Assembly: GCF_041260155.1 (NCBI RefSeq)
Contig: NC_091929.1
Span: 31,155,962-31,219,961, forward strand
Source: Ptychodera flava
Lineage: Eukaryota; Hemichordata; Enteropneusta; Ptychoderidae
Reading direction: 5' to 3'
Length of the DNA: 64,000 nucleotides
The position numbers and the translations under genes were made by a program. Under the pieces are notes generated by a model that was not told the DNA's origin, did no database searches, and was given only the letters and a program-made list of their open reading frames with translations. Shown piece after piece: positions 35,870 to 63,957 of the stretch; position 1 is the stretch's first letter; each line of letters opens with the position of its first letter.

Positions 35870-36898
35870 GGTTCTGTTATTATACATATGTTCTATCTTT
35901 TATTTGCATCGAGAGAATCGACGAATAGTCGAGCGCATTACTTGTCAGTAAAAGCTTCAGGGCGACCCTGCGGAGTTATATAACATTGACATCACTGTAA
36001 TGAGGCCTGGAATCAGCTTTCACTTTTCATTGGTCAACGCCGCCACATCCTCTATTTTCATCAGCTTAACTATTGTTTGCTTGTTTATCAAGGTGACGTA
36101 AGAAGAACGTCAGAGAGCTTGAACTCTGCTTGCGATCGCTCACACGTACGTAGCAACATGCCCTAGATAGCCAAACGAAGAGAACTTTTAGCCTGGAACG
36201 CTCTTGATTTTTTCACATTTTGAGCTTGGAATTCTTCTAAATGATCGATACAAAACAGTTTGAAGATTTTAACGGGAAATTTTTAAGATACGGCAAACGT
36301 AACTTGTCGAACGATCAAATTTCAGTGTTCACCGTGGCAGACAAGCGCTCACTGTTATCAATAGCATGTAGGACACACAAGTACAGAATAAACTGCATGC
36401 AAAAATGACTTTCTATTGCAAAGAGGATCGTCCGGTGAGAAAACTACTAGTAAAAACGCCTCTGAAAATGTTAACTGTTTAATTGGCTCCGCTGTGTCTG
36501 CAGTTACGTGTGCATAGATGTATTATGGCCGCCGTGGTACCGTGGCCACCGTGCAAAAACGGACGTCGCCCGTTGTCAATGTTTTTGCTTCGCTGACAAA
36601 CAAACTGCTCGTCCCGATGATAAAATCATCCTCATACTATAATAAGTACATGCAATTTTCTTTGTTGTAGTTTTTATTCGGTAATGTCATCCATTTTACG
36701 ATAACTAGCACCGAACCAAGGTAAAATGAAATCTTGTAAACGACAATTTTGGTGTTTACAAACAAAAATTGTTCCGGGTCAAAATTGGTAAATACTCATT
36801 AACATAAAGAATGGTAAAATAGTTTTGGTATTGCACTGCAGTGCAAATACCGGTAGTACGAACGCGCTTCGATGCAAGTAAACTGTGGTATATATGTA
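35870..36898. other. 1-kb block specific to unit B 3' flank
   Basis: Breaks the collinearity between units just 3' of the CNT C-terminus. No open frame or terminal repeats recognised. Contains a near-perfect palindrome at about 36,828-36,853, GGTATTGCACTGCAGTGC and its complement. Either an insertion in unit B or a deletion from unit A. Confidence 0.6.
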
Positions 36899-36913
36899 AT
36901 AATAACAGTTATG

Positions 36914-36951
36914 CTATGCTCTAGTTGTGTACTGGAATGCAATTCTCGCAG
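36914..36951 (-). CDS. possible C-terminal exon of CNT copy 3
   Basis: Sequence equals that of copy 2 (ARIAFQYTTRA and TAG). Use of the GTAAATTC donor after exon 10 would be weaker here than GTAAGTTC of copy 2, so read-through to 36,966 may be favoured. Confidence 0.3.
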
Positions 36952-36965
36952 CTAAACAGGTCAAA

Positions 36966-53055
<16,090 letters not shown>

Positions 53056-53078
53056 TTGTTCTGTGCTTGTGAATTCCA

Positions 53079-55751
53079 AGCCCTGATGATAACAATTCAA
53101 ACATCACCTCTCACTGTGGTATGACCTTCGAAGATTCCCGTTCACATATTATTTGCCACCAATCAGAACGTCGCAGTCGGCTAAATGCTGCTAATAAATA
53201 ACTTACATAATGCCAATTTGATCACATCAGGCAGGCTAGTTGAAAACGGGGCAAGCCAATAAATAGAAAAGACAACTATCGTTATCTATTCCAAAAACTT
53301 TGCGAGATGCCTTGGCCATACCGACAAAACCACCACAGTCTACGCATGCAGTAGTGTAGCAGCATTCGGCACAATCGAGAAATAATGAAAAATATTAATA
53401 TTATCAACAGTTGCAGTTTCTGACAAGATACAGGGCCAATTGTTTGTTTTTTCTTATGAAAAAAATTCGATAGCATGCATACATCAAAATAAAAGTCATA
53501 CAATCCGACAAAATGGTAAGTCTAGATTTTGTTAAATTATTACTAACTTAAGAACCATTGAATGACATAATAGTATTCATTTTTCAGCGAATTAGCTTGA
53601 AATCAATGGCATCTGAAAACGTAAAAAATAATTGGGAGCAGAATATGTTGATGTCCCTGTCTTACATGCAGAGCAAAACTTTCAAGTCATCCCTCTATTA
53701 TCCCCAAAATTTTAAACTCCCATCTGAATTCCTCCACCCCTCGCCAGTACATGTGCAGCCTAAATTCATTTACTTTCTACCCTTTTCATGTGAAACTTGA
53801 TCATAGCACCCTGTACTGACAACTGCATGACGCTAAACGTTTTTTTCATCTAACACAGTTTACGTCCTGGTGGGGGGTACAGTTGTCCCCTCGCAGCAGT
53901 GAATCAGTATGCGACGCCATTGCGTCGGCTGCTGATAAGGTTACGTCCAAGTGCGATGGTCGTACCTGGCAATAGGTTGCAAACCGTTTAGCTACACCCT
54001 AATTCAATTTGGTCAATAAACTCGAAATCTTTAACTATATGATCTGTTGGAAAGCTACAAGGAAGGTCCAAAAATCTCACATGACTCAACTTACTACCGA
54101 CAAATCTGCTTTACTACACAAAACAAAATTATACTTTGGTAAATGCTGCTAGCTTTGGGTTGATGAAAAGCCTGAACGCTGAGGATTTTTTCGACAATCG
54201 ACAACACATGACAGTTTCCGTCAAGGGACGGGCTGGCATCATCGCGTGTTATATTTGACACTGCCAAAATTATGTCCGCAAGTCCGAAAGACTTTAACTT
54301 TGACGGTTGGCACTGATGTGCTCATGAATAAACCTCAGAATACTACCATGCTGTTCACGTCACGGTCAATCATTTTAGGCACATTCATTTATTGGTCAGT
54401 GAGGGTCACGTGAGTAACCGTTCGTACTTGACATGCAGAATATTTTAAAGCCCATGAATATGTGTAATGAAATAGATATTTACTTTTTTAAAAACTGCTT
54501 CAATTGCCTTTAAATTGTTTTAGTGTATACTTTCGTTACTGGCTTGTCTGAGCGGTTGATAAACCTTTAAAATAATCTTATGTAGCTTCGCATAACTAAA
54601 AAGGACATGAAGTCTCATGATGATGAAGGTCTTCGAGAAATAAATATCAAAATTATTATGTCTTTTATTTGCATGTAAAATCACAATCTTGTTATGATTC
54701 TTTGACGGTCGTCATTCTCTTGTTAATAAGCATAGACGCCACAAATGTTTGGTCAGTAATACCGCATCATGGCATCCTTTATGTGAATGACAAGATCAAC
54801 ATTAATATTTGATGTCAGGCTTTTTACAACTTAGATTTCTTTGTTCAAGCGTTGTCAAGATTTGAGAATCAGAGACGTGTACATCGTTTTGAGTTGTCAG
54901 AGTCCAAGATCACATTATGTTAGAGATCGATGTAAGTGTTCGTTCAAGGAAAATGTTGGATATTGATTTGGCTCACTAGTACAGATTTGTAGCATTACAG
55001 GAACCCAATGTTAGTCAGCGTCACAAAGAAGTAAGAGGAACCTATTTATTAAAACACTGGTTGTGTGTGAACAATTTCAACTAAAATTGCCTTGTCCACT
55101 GTTATTGGGTAGTTCGAGGCACAGAATTTTGATGCAATTTTGGCCGTAAGCTACGTTGTTGTTTGTGACAATTTGAATCCCTTCTATAAACAAACAAAAG
55201 ACAGTCAACAAGGCAGAAGGCAGACGATTGGTATATAAACACAAATCCATACAGATAGTTCATAAATTGTCATAGAATTTTAGTAACATACGTACTTCTT
55301 CGGCACAGAATATTGGATATTTTTAAAGTCATATGTCGTTGACTATGGTTGGACTCGCCGTCATGTGCATGACTTATCAGAAGTAAGTTATGAAAAACAA
55401 TGTTAGCGATATTGACTTCTCAGGGTAAGTTATGGAAAACAACGTTAGCGATATTGGTTGAGCTCCAAAAGCAACATAAGGATGCTAAAATCGTCAAATG
55501 AAATTCGAATGATATAAATATACCTTTGTTGCAATGATTATGTTCATCAATAATGCTATTATCGTAATAATGTTCAACTTATTTCACCAATGGCATCTAA
55601 GGCCAAGAAAAATAAAAAGTTTATTTCTCATCCTAGACATATTTAAAAAATGATGCGGTGACGCGGTTTTTTTAATCTCAATTTTTTTATTCTTCAATCA
55701 ATAAACGCGGAAAAACATAAAAAAAACATAGGAAAGCACGCAGAGATAAAT
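53079..55751. other. spacer of the inverted repeat, putative divergent 5' region
   Basis: 2.67 kb between two head-to-head CNT first exons. No gene recognised. A tandem pair of about 45 bp (GTTATGAAAAACAATGTTAGCGATATTG and GTTATGGAAAACAACGTTAGCGATATTG, each longer phrase abbreviated by position: 55,387 and 55,430) is present. If copy 3 is expressed its promoter probably lies here. Confidence 0.45.
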
Positions 55752-55774
55752 TGGAACTCACAAACACAAAACAA

Positions 55775-55837
55775 ATGGCTTCTGGAAATGACGCAGACCT
55801 TCAGTTTAATGGTCGAGCGAGTTCAATTGATGGCAAG
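55775..55837 (+). CDS. orphan, inverted CNT exon 1
   Basis: 63-bp plus-strand exon: [20 protein letters not shown], then Lys and a GTAAGATTC donor, one residue different from copy 3. Open and with an intact donor. None of the following CNT exons is found to 64,000. It is either a stranded duplicate or the start of a fourth, divergent CNT gene that continues beyond the window. Confidence 0.6.
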
Positions 55838-58602
55838 GTAAGATTCGCAGACGGGTGTTTTTCTTTGTATTTGTCTGTATTGGGAAAACATCAACTTTTG
55901 AAATTATGACAGCGTATTCGAAACGGTCTTTCTGCACAATTTGCGGGCAAAGGTGCTCTTTAGGCGGCCTTTATGGCGTAACTTCAAATGTTAACCACGT
56001 TTTCATGTTAATAAATCTATGCTCTATTTATCATACAATCCATAACCGTATTGTATGGTATACAGAAAACGTAAGAGACAAAAGTTAGTGCAGCTCGCAG
56101 CCATTAACATATATCTTTTGACAGCATGCCAGAAGTATGTCGCCATTTTGTATTTCCATTTTGTCTGTAAGCGGGCACAAAGATGTGCTGTGTAGAACAC
56201 GCCTTCATAACGTTTCAAGATGTAAACAACTGATTTATTAAATAAATTAAACGACAGTTTTGACCGAAACGACCACCTTTGCTCCATACGAAAGATATTT
56301 GGACAGTGACAGGTGCAGAGGCGTGAACACCCTCGTAATTGAGACATGTACAGAATACGCATAGACCGACGTTAACTGATTTTTAGACAGATTTTGCCAG
56401 AAGTTGTACGGGAGCGTAAACGGAGAGGATCCATGTTTGCGATTGTGTAAACCTTATTGGTACGGCACTGTCTTAGTAAGAGTACACACATATGTATCAC
56501 GGCTTCGAACCCTCGCACGCCTATTGCCTCATGGTGACTGTTGACCGACAAAAATTTGATAACATGCAATATGTTTGATGCCTCTTTTGTTTCCAGTACA
56601 ACTTTTTACGTAAAACACATTTGACCCCTCATTTTGTTGAAAATGTAGAGTTTAGATCCAAGTATTCGACCAAAAATGTAGACTTTTGAAGAAAATTTTG
56701 TTATAGCTGTCTCCATGTAACGCTGTTTCCTTTATGGCGTCATTTGAAATGAGAAAATTGCAATACATTGCATTCACATTCGCGTAAGACCTGTTGTGGA
56801 ACCTGTCTATTTCAGAATTATTCATAATATTTTAGTTTCACAAGACAGCTTTACCGTTTTTCTGTCCCAAAGACTTCGTCTACCGTGGAGTTAGAGCTCG
56901 AGAATTATAAAATACTGGTTACTTTTTGAAAATTAAACTTTATTCGTATTGCTATTGTAACTAATGTATGTTCGCACCTGGCCAGAAAATATAAAGCAGA
57001 TAGTGAGATCTGCCATGTGGCAAAATGTGTTTTTTTTCCTCAGGCAACCTCCTTGGCAAAATATCAATTAATCCTAGCAGGAACCTTGATCTTAGCAAAA
57101 GGTCAGTGACATAAGACCTTTGTCTGCGTTTATCAACTACACAGTTATCATTGAAGATAGAAACGTCATGTGCACAGCAGCACGATATTTTAGCGTTGCT
57201 AGTATCTGTACAATTTTAGTAGGTATGTGTTGCAACAGACCACATAACAGGGAGCGCTTATCAAGCTGTTTGTCAATTGAAGACCAACCTGTACGCCTCC
57301 CGCTAGTCATTGAGAATGTCAAAGGTATAGATAGATAAATGGAAGTAAGATACCAATGAAGTGACCTTTAGCGGGAAGCGGGGTGGAACAGTAAGGCTCT
57401 AACTATAAATACAATATCAGAACACTTAATTCGTACTTACCATTATTACTATAGTATCACTTTTTGCAAAGTGATGATACTACGTTCTGCAATATCATTG
57501 GATGGTACATTTAATGTGACTAAGAAACTAAGGGACGAAGTCAGCCATTTTTCATGAATTTTGTTGGAGACGACGAGACATACTGTTTAGATTGTTTGAT
57601 ATGTTGAAAGATACTGAATAAATGAGTGACCATCGATATATTCCTTCCGGTTTTAGACATGATAACTAAACCATCGCCAGAAAGAATAAATTGTCTTTAA
57701 CATTTACTCGGCTGTTCACGGCTGTGAGCTTCCGCGTGAGAAAAAATGGTGATTCCATAAAGCACGTCTAAATGCAACAACGGTGAGATGAAGAACTTCG
57801 CCCCACAGAAATTTTATTCACTCCCGGGAAAATGTTTTAACTTGGGCTTCGTCCATACAAAAATGTTCTGCAATATCAGTGGCTGTAGGGTGCATGCAGT
57901 CCTGTCGTTCAACAGATAAATGTTTAAATGATATGTTGGTGTTTGTGACATGAATTTTACGGTATTCACGGCAATTATTGATCAAGGCCGATTTCCTGTA
58001 AGCGGATGTTTGTGTTTATTTAGCGGTCTTTGACTTTGACAAACCACTTCCAATCAGCAAACGCTGCAAAGACTGCCATACGAATGACCCGGCGAATGAC
58101 CGAAAGACACTGGACGACCGCTGCCAGGTCAAGTTGCCGTCATTAATTGCCATGTACTGACTCGCGGTTCGAAATACCGTTCAACTGATACAAATAATTG
58201 CATGAGGCTCAGAGAAATTCCCTGTTAAATAACATTCGAACAGATTTTGTGTGTCAAGAGGTTACTAAATATCGTGAGCAGTATCGATCGACAGCACCCG
58301 GCAGCATGATGTCACCGATGTTAAGTGGCACGTCTGGGTGCGATGTTTCAAAGTTCAACAAGTGATCATGTCATGATTGATTAAAAAAAAATAACACGGA
58401 ATGCCAGGAAAATGCCCTAATATCTTGAAAGTCTACGAAGATTTAGGTATATCAAGATTTGTTCACCATGAAATGCAAACAAAATGTATTACTCTGTACT
58501 TGACTATCACCATAGCAAACTTTCATGATTTTAGTATTTATACCACTCCAGGTCATGTGACCTATTGTTCTTGCCATCCATTTATCCTGAAAACACGACT
58601 GA

Positions 58603-58773
58603 CACCTATTGTTCTTATGCAAAATAAGTAATCAGTCATACTTTTATGTAAATAAGTAATCACCACACTTTAATGAAAGAAAATCATTATCATATCAATA
58701 AAAGTGTAGTGATTACTTATTTAAATATGAAAAAAAGTATGACTGATTACTAATTTGCAAGAAAACAATAGGT
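58603..58773. mobile_element. 171-bp hairpin MITE
   Basis: Left arm ACCTATTGTTCTTATGC, TAAGTAATCAGTCATAC and AAATAAGTAATCACCACACT; right arm is the inverted series, AGTGTAGTGATTACTTATTT, GTATGACTGATTACTAAT, GCAAGAAAACAATAGGT. About 70-bp arms, short loop, non-coding. Confidence 0.82.
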
Positions 58774-58857
58774 AAAGCCGAGATTTCTAAAGCATTCACA
58801 CACATTCAAAACAAAATGAAGACAATTTGTTCAACTGATATGTTATTGCATCACATT

Positions 58858-59195
58858 TTATAATTCAATTTTAACTTTCTTTGGACCATGCTCAATGTAA
58901 GCAACATGATTTGTTGATGAAGACTGTCCATCTTCAGATTCGGCGTCTTCTTGGGTTGGACCAATCTTGTCTGTTTTGTTACATTGTTTTGTCGTAACTT
59001 GAGAAACTGGTTTACTTACAGATTCTTCTGATTTAACACTAGATGGAGGTAGTAGTAATATATTCGACACATGCTTTTGTTGTGCAGTAGACATACATTT
59101 GAGGCGCGTAAACCGTCATCTGATCTGTGACCTGTTTGTCCTTTGATAAGCTGCTCATCAAATCCCTGATGGTACAGAGATGTTGCCGCATTCAC
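58858..59195 (-). pseudogene. tyrosine-recombinase (Crypton/DUF3504-like) C-terminal fragment
   Basis: After an acceptor (AATTTCAG) the minus strand reads VNAATSLYHQGFDEQLIKG then QTGHRSDDGLRAS, the TGHRS block that carries the conserved His-x-Arg region of Crypton-type tyrosine recombinases and their domesticated DUF3504 relatives. A second frame, from 59,094, reads STAQQKHVSNILLLPPSSV, the kind of tail that follows the catalytic Tyr region in these proteins; the two frames differ, so the fragment is frameshifted. DNA transposon remnant; recognition rests on short motifs. Confidence 0.5.
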
Positions 59196-59394
59196 CTGAA
59201 ATTATCAAACACAAAACATATGTCACAAATGGCATGGGAATAAGTACAGCCTTTTTGTAACGTTTGTGGAATAGTCGAAAGAAATTCTGTGATACTGCCG
59301 CACACACAACAAATTGCTTTGGTCAATGAATTTAATTTTATAATTTTACAGAATTCGTTTTGCGTATAAATATTTTAGTAAAAGAATAAATTAC

Positions 59395-59669
59395 CTTGCC
59401 AGGATATCCAGTGTGCTGGCAGTCTGGCCAAGCCATCTTGCACATTCGCGTTGTGTAAAGGCGTATATTTTCTGGCAGGAGAACTTGATTATCCCTAAGC
59501 AAGAAGGGTCATCGATAGTACAATCCCGTCCGGTGTTATCATCGCCAAGTACTTTTTTATAAGTTGAAGTACACATCGTGGATTTTATGCGCTCCGTAGT
59601 AGCGGCTGCTCTTATAGGGCAGTTTGCCCGTGTAAAATCCACTTTGGTTGTTTTTACATGGCCGTCCAT
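59395..59669 (-). CDS. unrecognised coding-like fragment upstream of the recombinase remnant
   Basis: Minus-strand frame of 92 codons beginning MDGHVKTTKVDFTRANCPIR and ending STLDILA at a consensus-like AAG/GTAATTT donor. Cys-rich and basic, no family recognised. Joining it directly to the next acceptor gives a stop, so it is not a simple preceding exon of the recombinase fragment. Possibly part of the same inserted element. Confidence 0.3.
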
Positions 59670-60337
59670 AGAACTCTAGGAAGTCTCTTGGGTCATCAGA
59701 TCAGACAAGTCAAGATCCATCTTGACCAGTCGAAAACACGAAAATGGTATTGAAAGCCTGATGCATCCACGAGGCAATCACATGCATCTACAGATTGAAT
59801 TCCTTCTCGCTAGCCAATAGCCAACAAGATAGAGTAAGGCAAGCCATTTTATTTAACCAATCAGACTAATAGTTTCCTTCTACACAGGTGCATTAGACCA
59901 CTCTGTAGCCCTTTTATTCAAATGCAGATTTGCAGTTGACCAGAGCCCTTGTCCTACTTGTCTGGGAAAGGTCATTCTCCCAAACTCGCATGCCAGGTGC
60001 ATAATGACCTCTGTGAACCTTTTGACGTACAATGGGTCACTCCATTCCATTGTGGGTATTCAAATCAAAAGTAGACGATTTATTGACAGTAATTTTCAGA
60101 TTTTAGAGAAGATTGGCCTGTTTTTCGTGGTATAAGTCGTTAATCCGCCTTCGGCCTCGTGATGTTTACAAGTTCCTGTCCATAAGTGTGGTGATTACAA
60201 CTGTAACAGCACACCTACTCGTGCGATTAACTATCATACAACCATTGGGTCTATGGTTGTATTTCTGTGTCACAGTCCGTGTCATTCGATAGTTAAACTC
60301 ACAGGCAAATGCCCTATTAGAGAGAACGCCACATTAA

Positions 60338-60727
60338 CCCGTCAAGCCATTTCGCAAAATGCCTTGTAAAACAGAGAGTCATTTGGCCAGATAACAAGTA
60401 AATTGGCGGTCAACTTCAGTGGTCTGGTACAGCGATTGTAATACAAAAGTCAGCAAGAAGCCCTACTCTGGCCATAACATTGATACTGATACTACAGGCT
60501 GCGTAAACATCGCACAGTGGTACAAAGCGTTTCTCTCATGGTGTATCGTAGAAAATAAACTGAATCGAATGAAGAATAATTCACAATTGACACCGATTGA
60601 GATTATACCCCTGATTTTAGTGTTTGCAATTGCTGTACCCGACCAGTGAAGTTGATCGCCAATTTATTTGTTTTCTGGCCAAATGACTCCCTGTCTCACT
60701 AGGCATTTTACTAAATGGCTTGACAGG
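60338..60727. mobile_element. 390-bp piggyBac-like MITE nested in the foldback element
   Basis: TTAA at 60,334-60,337 and 60,728-60,731. Termini CCCGTCAAGCCATTT and (inverted) CCTGTCAAGCCATTT; inverted similarity continues through TTTGGCCAGA/TCTGGCCAAA for about 95 bp. TTAA duplication and CCC/CCT ends are the marks of piggyBac-type elements. Non-coding. Confidence 0.85.
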
Positions 60728-61110
60728 TTAATGCACAGGCGCACGGAACGTTTCGTAGATCGTCGTCGGATGGGAAGTGACTGACACTGTGAGGCCGAAG
60801 GCCGAACCTCGGTACTGTATAAGAAAGGAAGGTATGACACGAAAAATCGACCGGTGGCCCGAAACAAACGAAATAAAGCATCTACCTCAAAAAAAAATTA
60901 CATCGACCGGTCGGAAATACCTTCAAACTTTCAAATCTTTACTCTGGTTACAGCATTTCTTTCAAATCTGCCAGTTATGGGCGATAATTAACTGTCCGGC
61001 GAGTACTCGCACTTGCATTGCCACTCCGCCATTTTAAATAGCTTTTTTACTCCCGAAAGCCTTTGCGAGTGGACGAGTGACCCCGTGAAGAGTTTGTTTA
61101 CAAATGTCAG

Positions 61111-61251
61111 ATGGCGGGATTTGAACATCACGCTGCCGAGGCAATGGAGGGGCAAATCATCAACTCAGTATTGAAAGGCCACAATGTTCTTATTCTTGGC
61201 CAGGCTGGAACAGGTAAATCTGTGTTGATTGCCTTGTTGCCAGATAGCTGA
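61111..61251 (+). CDS. captured P-loop (Pif1-helicase-like) fragment inside transposon
   Basis: A 46-codon frame in the centre of the foldback element begins MAGFEHHAAEAMEGQIINSV and continues LKGHNVLILGQAGTGKSVLI before a TGA. GQAGTGKS is a canonical Walker A, and the preceding xVLxGxNVxxxGxAGTGKS layout is that of Pif1-type helicases. A GTAAAT donor falls within the GKS codons, so the piece may be a first exon plus start of its intron. Likely a captured host gene fragment; function as a protein is unlikely. Confidence 0.45.
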   Translation: MAGFEHHAAEAMEGQIINSVLKGHNVLILGQAGTGKSVLIALLPDS

Positions 61252-61905
61252 AGTTGTATTCACTGACAGTATGAAATTTACCTAATGGTTAACAGTTGAA
61301 TTTAGTGGTTGTGGAGTCACGGAGTCACTCGTCCACTCGCAAAGGCTTTCGGGGGAAAAGCTATTCAAAATGGCGGAGTGGCAATGCAAGTGAGAGTACT
61401 CGCCGGACATAACTGGCAGATTTGAAAGAAATGCTGTAACTAGAGTAAAGATTTGAAAGTTTGATGTAATTTGTTTCGGGCCACCGGTCGATTTTTTGTG
61501 TCATACCTTCCTTTCTTATACAGTACCGAGGTTCGGCCTTCGGCCTCACAGTGTCAGTCACTTCCCATCCGACGACGATCTACGAAACGTTCCGTGCGCC
61601 TGTGGGTTAATGTGGTGTTCTCTGTAAGTGTCACTATTTTACAGTAGTGTGTTTGTGCGTGTGTTCCTCGTTATATATTGTGTTGAAGTTTGTATGATGG
61701 CACAGACAAATATAGACACAGACTTGCAACGGGTAGTGTTCAAGGCGTGAAACGGTTACGTAACCAATCGATGTTTGCCTCGCCTAAGGTTGCTCTCGCC
61801 TCTCTTTTCCGAAGAGTGCCGACCATGCATCCTTCGGTAATTTTCGGATTTTCGACAATTGTTAAGCGAAAGTATGTTCGGCAAAGTTTGTGTTTGTTGT
61901 TGTCG

Positions 61906-63957
61906 TGGCATTGCTGCACTAAAAGTCAAACCACAGAACTGCTGCTATACAAAAATAATAAAGCATTGGCCAAAGTTAATGATATACTCACCATGAACGC
62001 AGGTTTGTTTGAATGCGTAGACTGTAGGCCTAAAGTGAGGCACGATGACGCCGTACATCACACCATTTTAATGCTACAACTGTCTAAATGAATGTCAAAA
62101 ATAATCCGAATATAACCAAAATTACGTCAGATTATCCCTTCCATTTACAGTCAACAAAGCATTTCATGCCGACTACACGGGTCAGCATGCATGCTATGAT
62201 ATCAATATCACATTCGAATAAGGCTGTCCAAACTTTCCCCTCTCCTCGCTCATTCATTTCCATGTATCCTTTGTTCAGTCATTGCCAAGCGCCTGCATTT
62301 TGATATTGTTACCTGACGTACATATCTAACATCCCAAATTTATCTTGTGTTACTAAAAAGTCTGTTGAACGAGTAACGTCTTTGACAAACATTGGTTGAA
62401 CTGGGTGGCGCCAAATGCAAATAAAACACAGTGACAGCACTGTATAATCCCCGCCTCATTTTTCAGTACAGGGAGTAAATAATTCCTGTTAAACAGATGT
62501 GTTGACTGTATCTTTACTTAAGCAGTTATTCATAAGTTACTTATAAGTATTGAGGCTACCATTAATTGACTCAGCCGTGACACGCATGTTTGTTGGAATC
62601 AATGCTCGTATTTGCATACTGACTTGCTCGTACATGTATTTGCTCAGTGATTTGACCTCGTTCATGGGTCACCGATATCGCTGTAACTTAGTCTATAGCC
62701 ATAATCTTGTTTGTTCTCGGTAATCGGAGAAATCGGATGTTTTGACTAGCTGCCTGACTTTTCTAAGTTTTCTAAGCAGCATGCAGCATTTCAGGATTTA
62801 ATACTTCCTATCGTGGATGTTCATGGTTCGGGATTAATTCAAAGCAAGCTTACTCTTGCTGTATGGTAGCATTCTTATTTCAGCGTAGGGAACATGTATA
62901 CATACAAATGTTTAATTGTTAACGGCAAAAATACTCCTCTACTTACATGTATGCCCGTCGTTCTTATCTTCTATCACATTATCAGAGAAATACAAATAGA
63001 ACTGAGAATTAGCTAGTGAAAATTTACTGTATTATTAAAAATCTAATTGAGTAGCAATCAAACAAAAAAAAAATGGGACTCGCATAAAAATGCAATATAA
63101 GGCTTCGAAATAACATCTCTGCGTGTTGCTATCACTTAAAATATACCGTTCGAGGTCATATCTAAAAGCATAAAACCATATGTGTAAAGTTAGAGTTGAA
63201 AAGTGGGTCTAGGACGATTAGGACAGGTGAGTGCAACAAAGACAACAACGCTGACTTATTTCAAACGGTCAGATCTACGCGTGAGAAGCATGAATATACT
63301 GTTCAAACGACACATATTTGACACAACGTTATTGCGTTGACCTGACCTGTGTTCGCATAAATGAAGAAATGGTTGATCACGTCACAACGTTTGATACAAT
63401 ATTCTTTAAAATTCTTAGGCTGTAAAGATGTGAATGAAAGAATAGATATAATATCTATTCTATCGTGCACACCTTTACAGCCTATAGCTTTCCCCAAATA
63501 AGAAAATATTGTTCAGGCAATCAAACCCAACTCGATGTGTTTAAATGCTAAAGCCACAGAAACCCATTGGACCAGGAATGTTGATGATAGAAGTTATGGT
63601 TTCAAGATTAGAGGAACTCTGGTTTAACATCGTGGACGATTCACGTCAATCCATGATTTGAACCAAGGAATTCAACTGATAAAACCACAGCTAATATTCA
63701 CGAGACAGGAATCGGCAATGCCAAAGTGACCGTGGCCCATACAATATGTAGCTGAAGACAGTTTTGTCAATTCAGTATGCTGTAATGTACCATAATTTAC
63801 TGCTGCATGGCTTTGCAAAGTCCCTCTCTGAGAACCTTTTCACCGCATTGTGTACAGGTCATGTCTCGACAGTCCAAGTCCAAAAAGTGTAAGGAACTCA
63901 ATGTGTACAGTTATCTCTTTCATGTCTCCGCTGCGGTAAAATTTTGTCGATGTAATG
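61906..63957. other. stretch without recognised gene
   Basis: AT-rich, no domain-bearing frame. A short hairpin (GGCTGTAAAGATGTGAATGA ... CACACCTTTACAGCC, 63,418-63,482) is present. If a fourth CNT gene exists its exon 2 would be expected near here but is not seen. Confidence 0.45.

Larger units (their letters stand above)
58542..60231. mobile_element. 1.69-kb insertion in the right arm with Crypton-like remains
   Basis: Interrupts sequence continuous in the left arm; TAT flanks both sides. Contains a hairpin element (58,603-58,773) and minus-strand coding remains described separately. Recent relative to the palindrome because the left arm lacks it. Confidence 0.7.
60320..61624. mobile_element. 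foldback DNA transposon with long TIRs, TA target duplication
   Basis: Ends GAGAGAACGCCACATTAACC and (inverted) CAGAGAACACCACATTAACC flanked by TA; the left repeat arm shows the uninterrupted site (CCCTTTTAAGTG near 49,335). Inside, about 300-bp inverted arms at 60,732-61,085 and 61,315-61,612 enclose a 230-bp centre with a Walker A reading frame. The left arm is split by the piggyBac-like element at 60,338-60,727. Without that insert the element is about 0.9 kb. No transposase is encoded. Confidence 0.85.
55752..61905. repeat. right arm of large inverted repeat, with insertions
   Basis: Inverted copy of 49,050-53,078. It starts 23 bp before CNT exon 1 and is interrupted at 58,542-60,231 and 60,320-61,624 by insertions absent from the left arm. 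It lacks the 0.85-kb segment 51,280-52,125 of the left arm. Homology ends at about 61,905. Confidence 0.88.

Noticed and set aside
58548-58563. Palindrome AGGTCATGTGACCT, like paired nuclear-receptor half-sites
   Set aside because: Single occurrence inside a recent insertion; short palindromes of this kind arise by chance in a window of this size.
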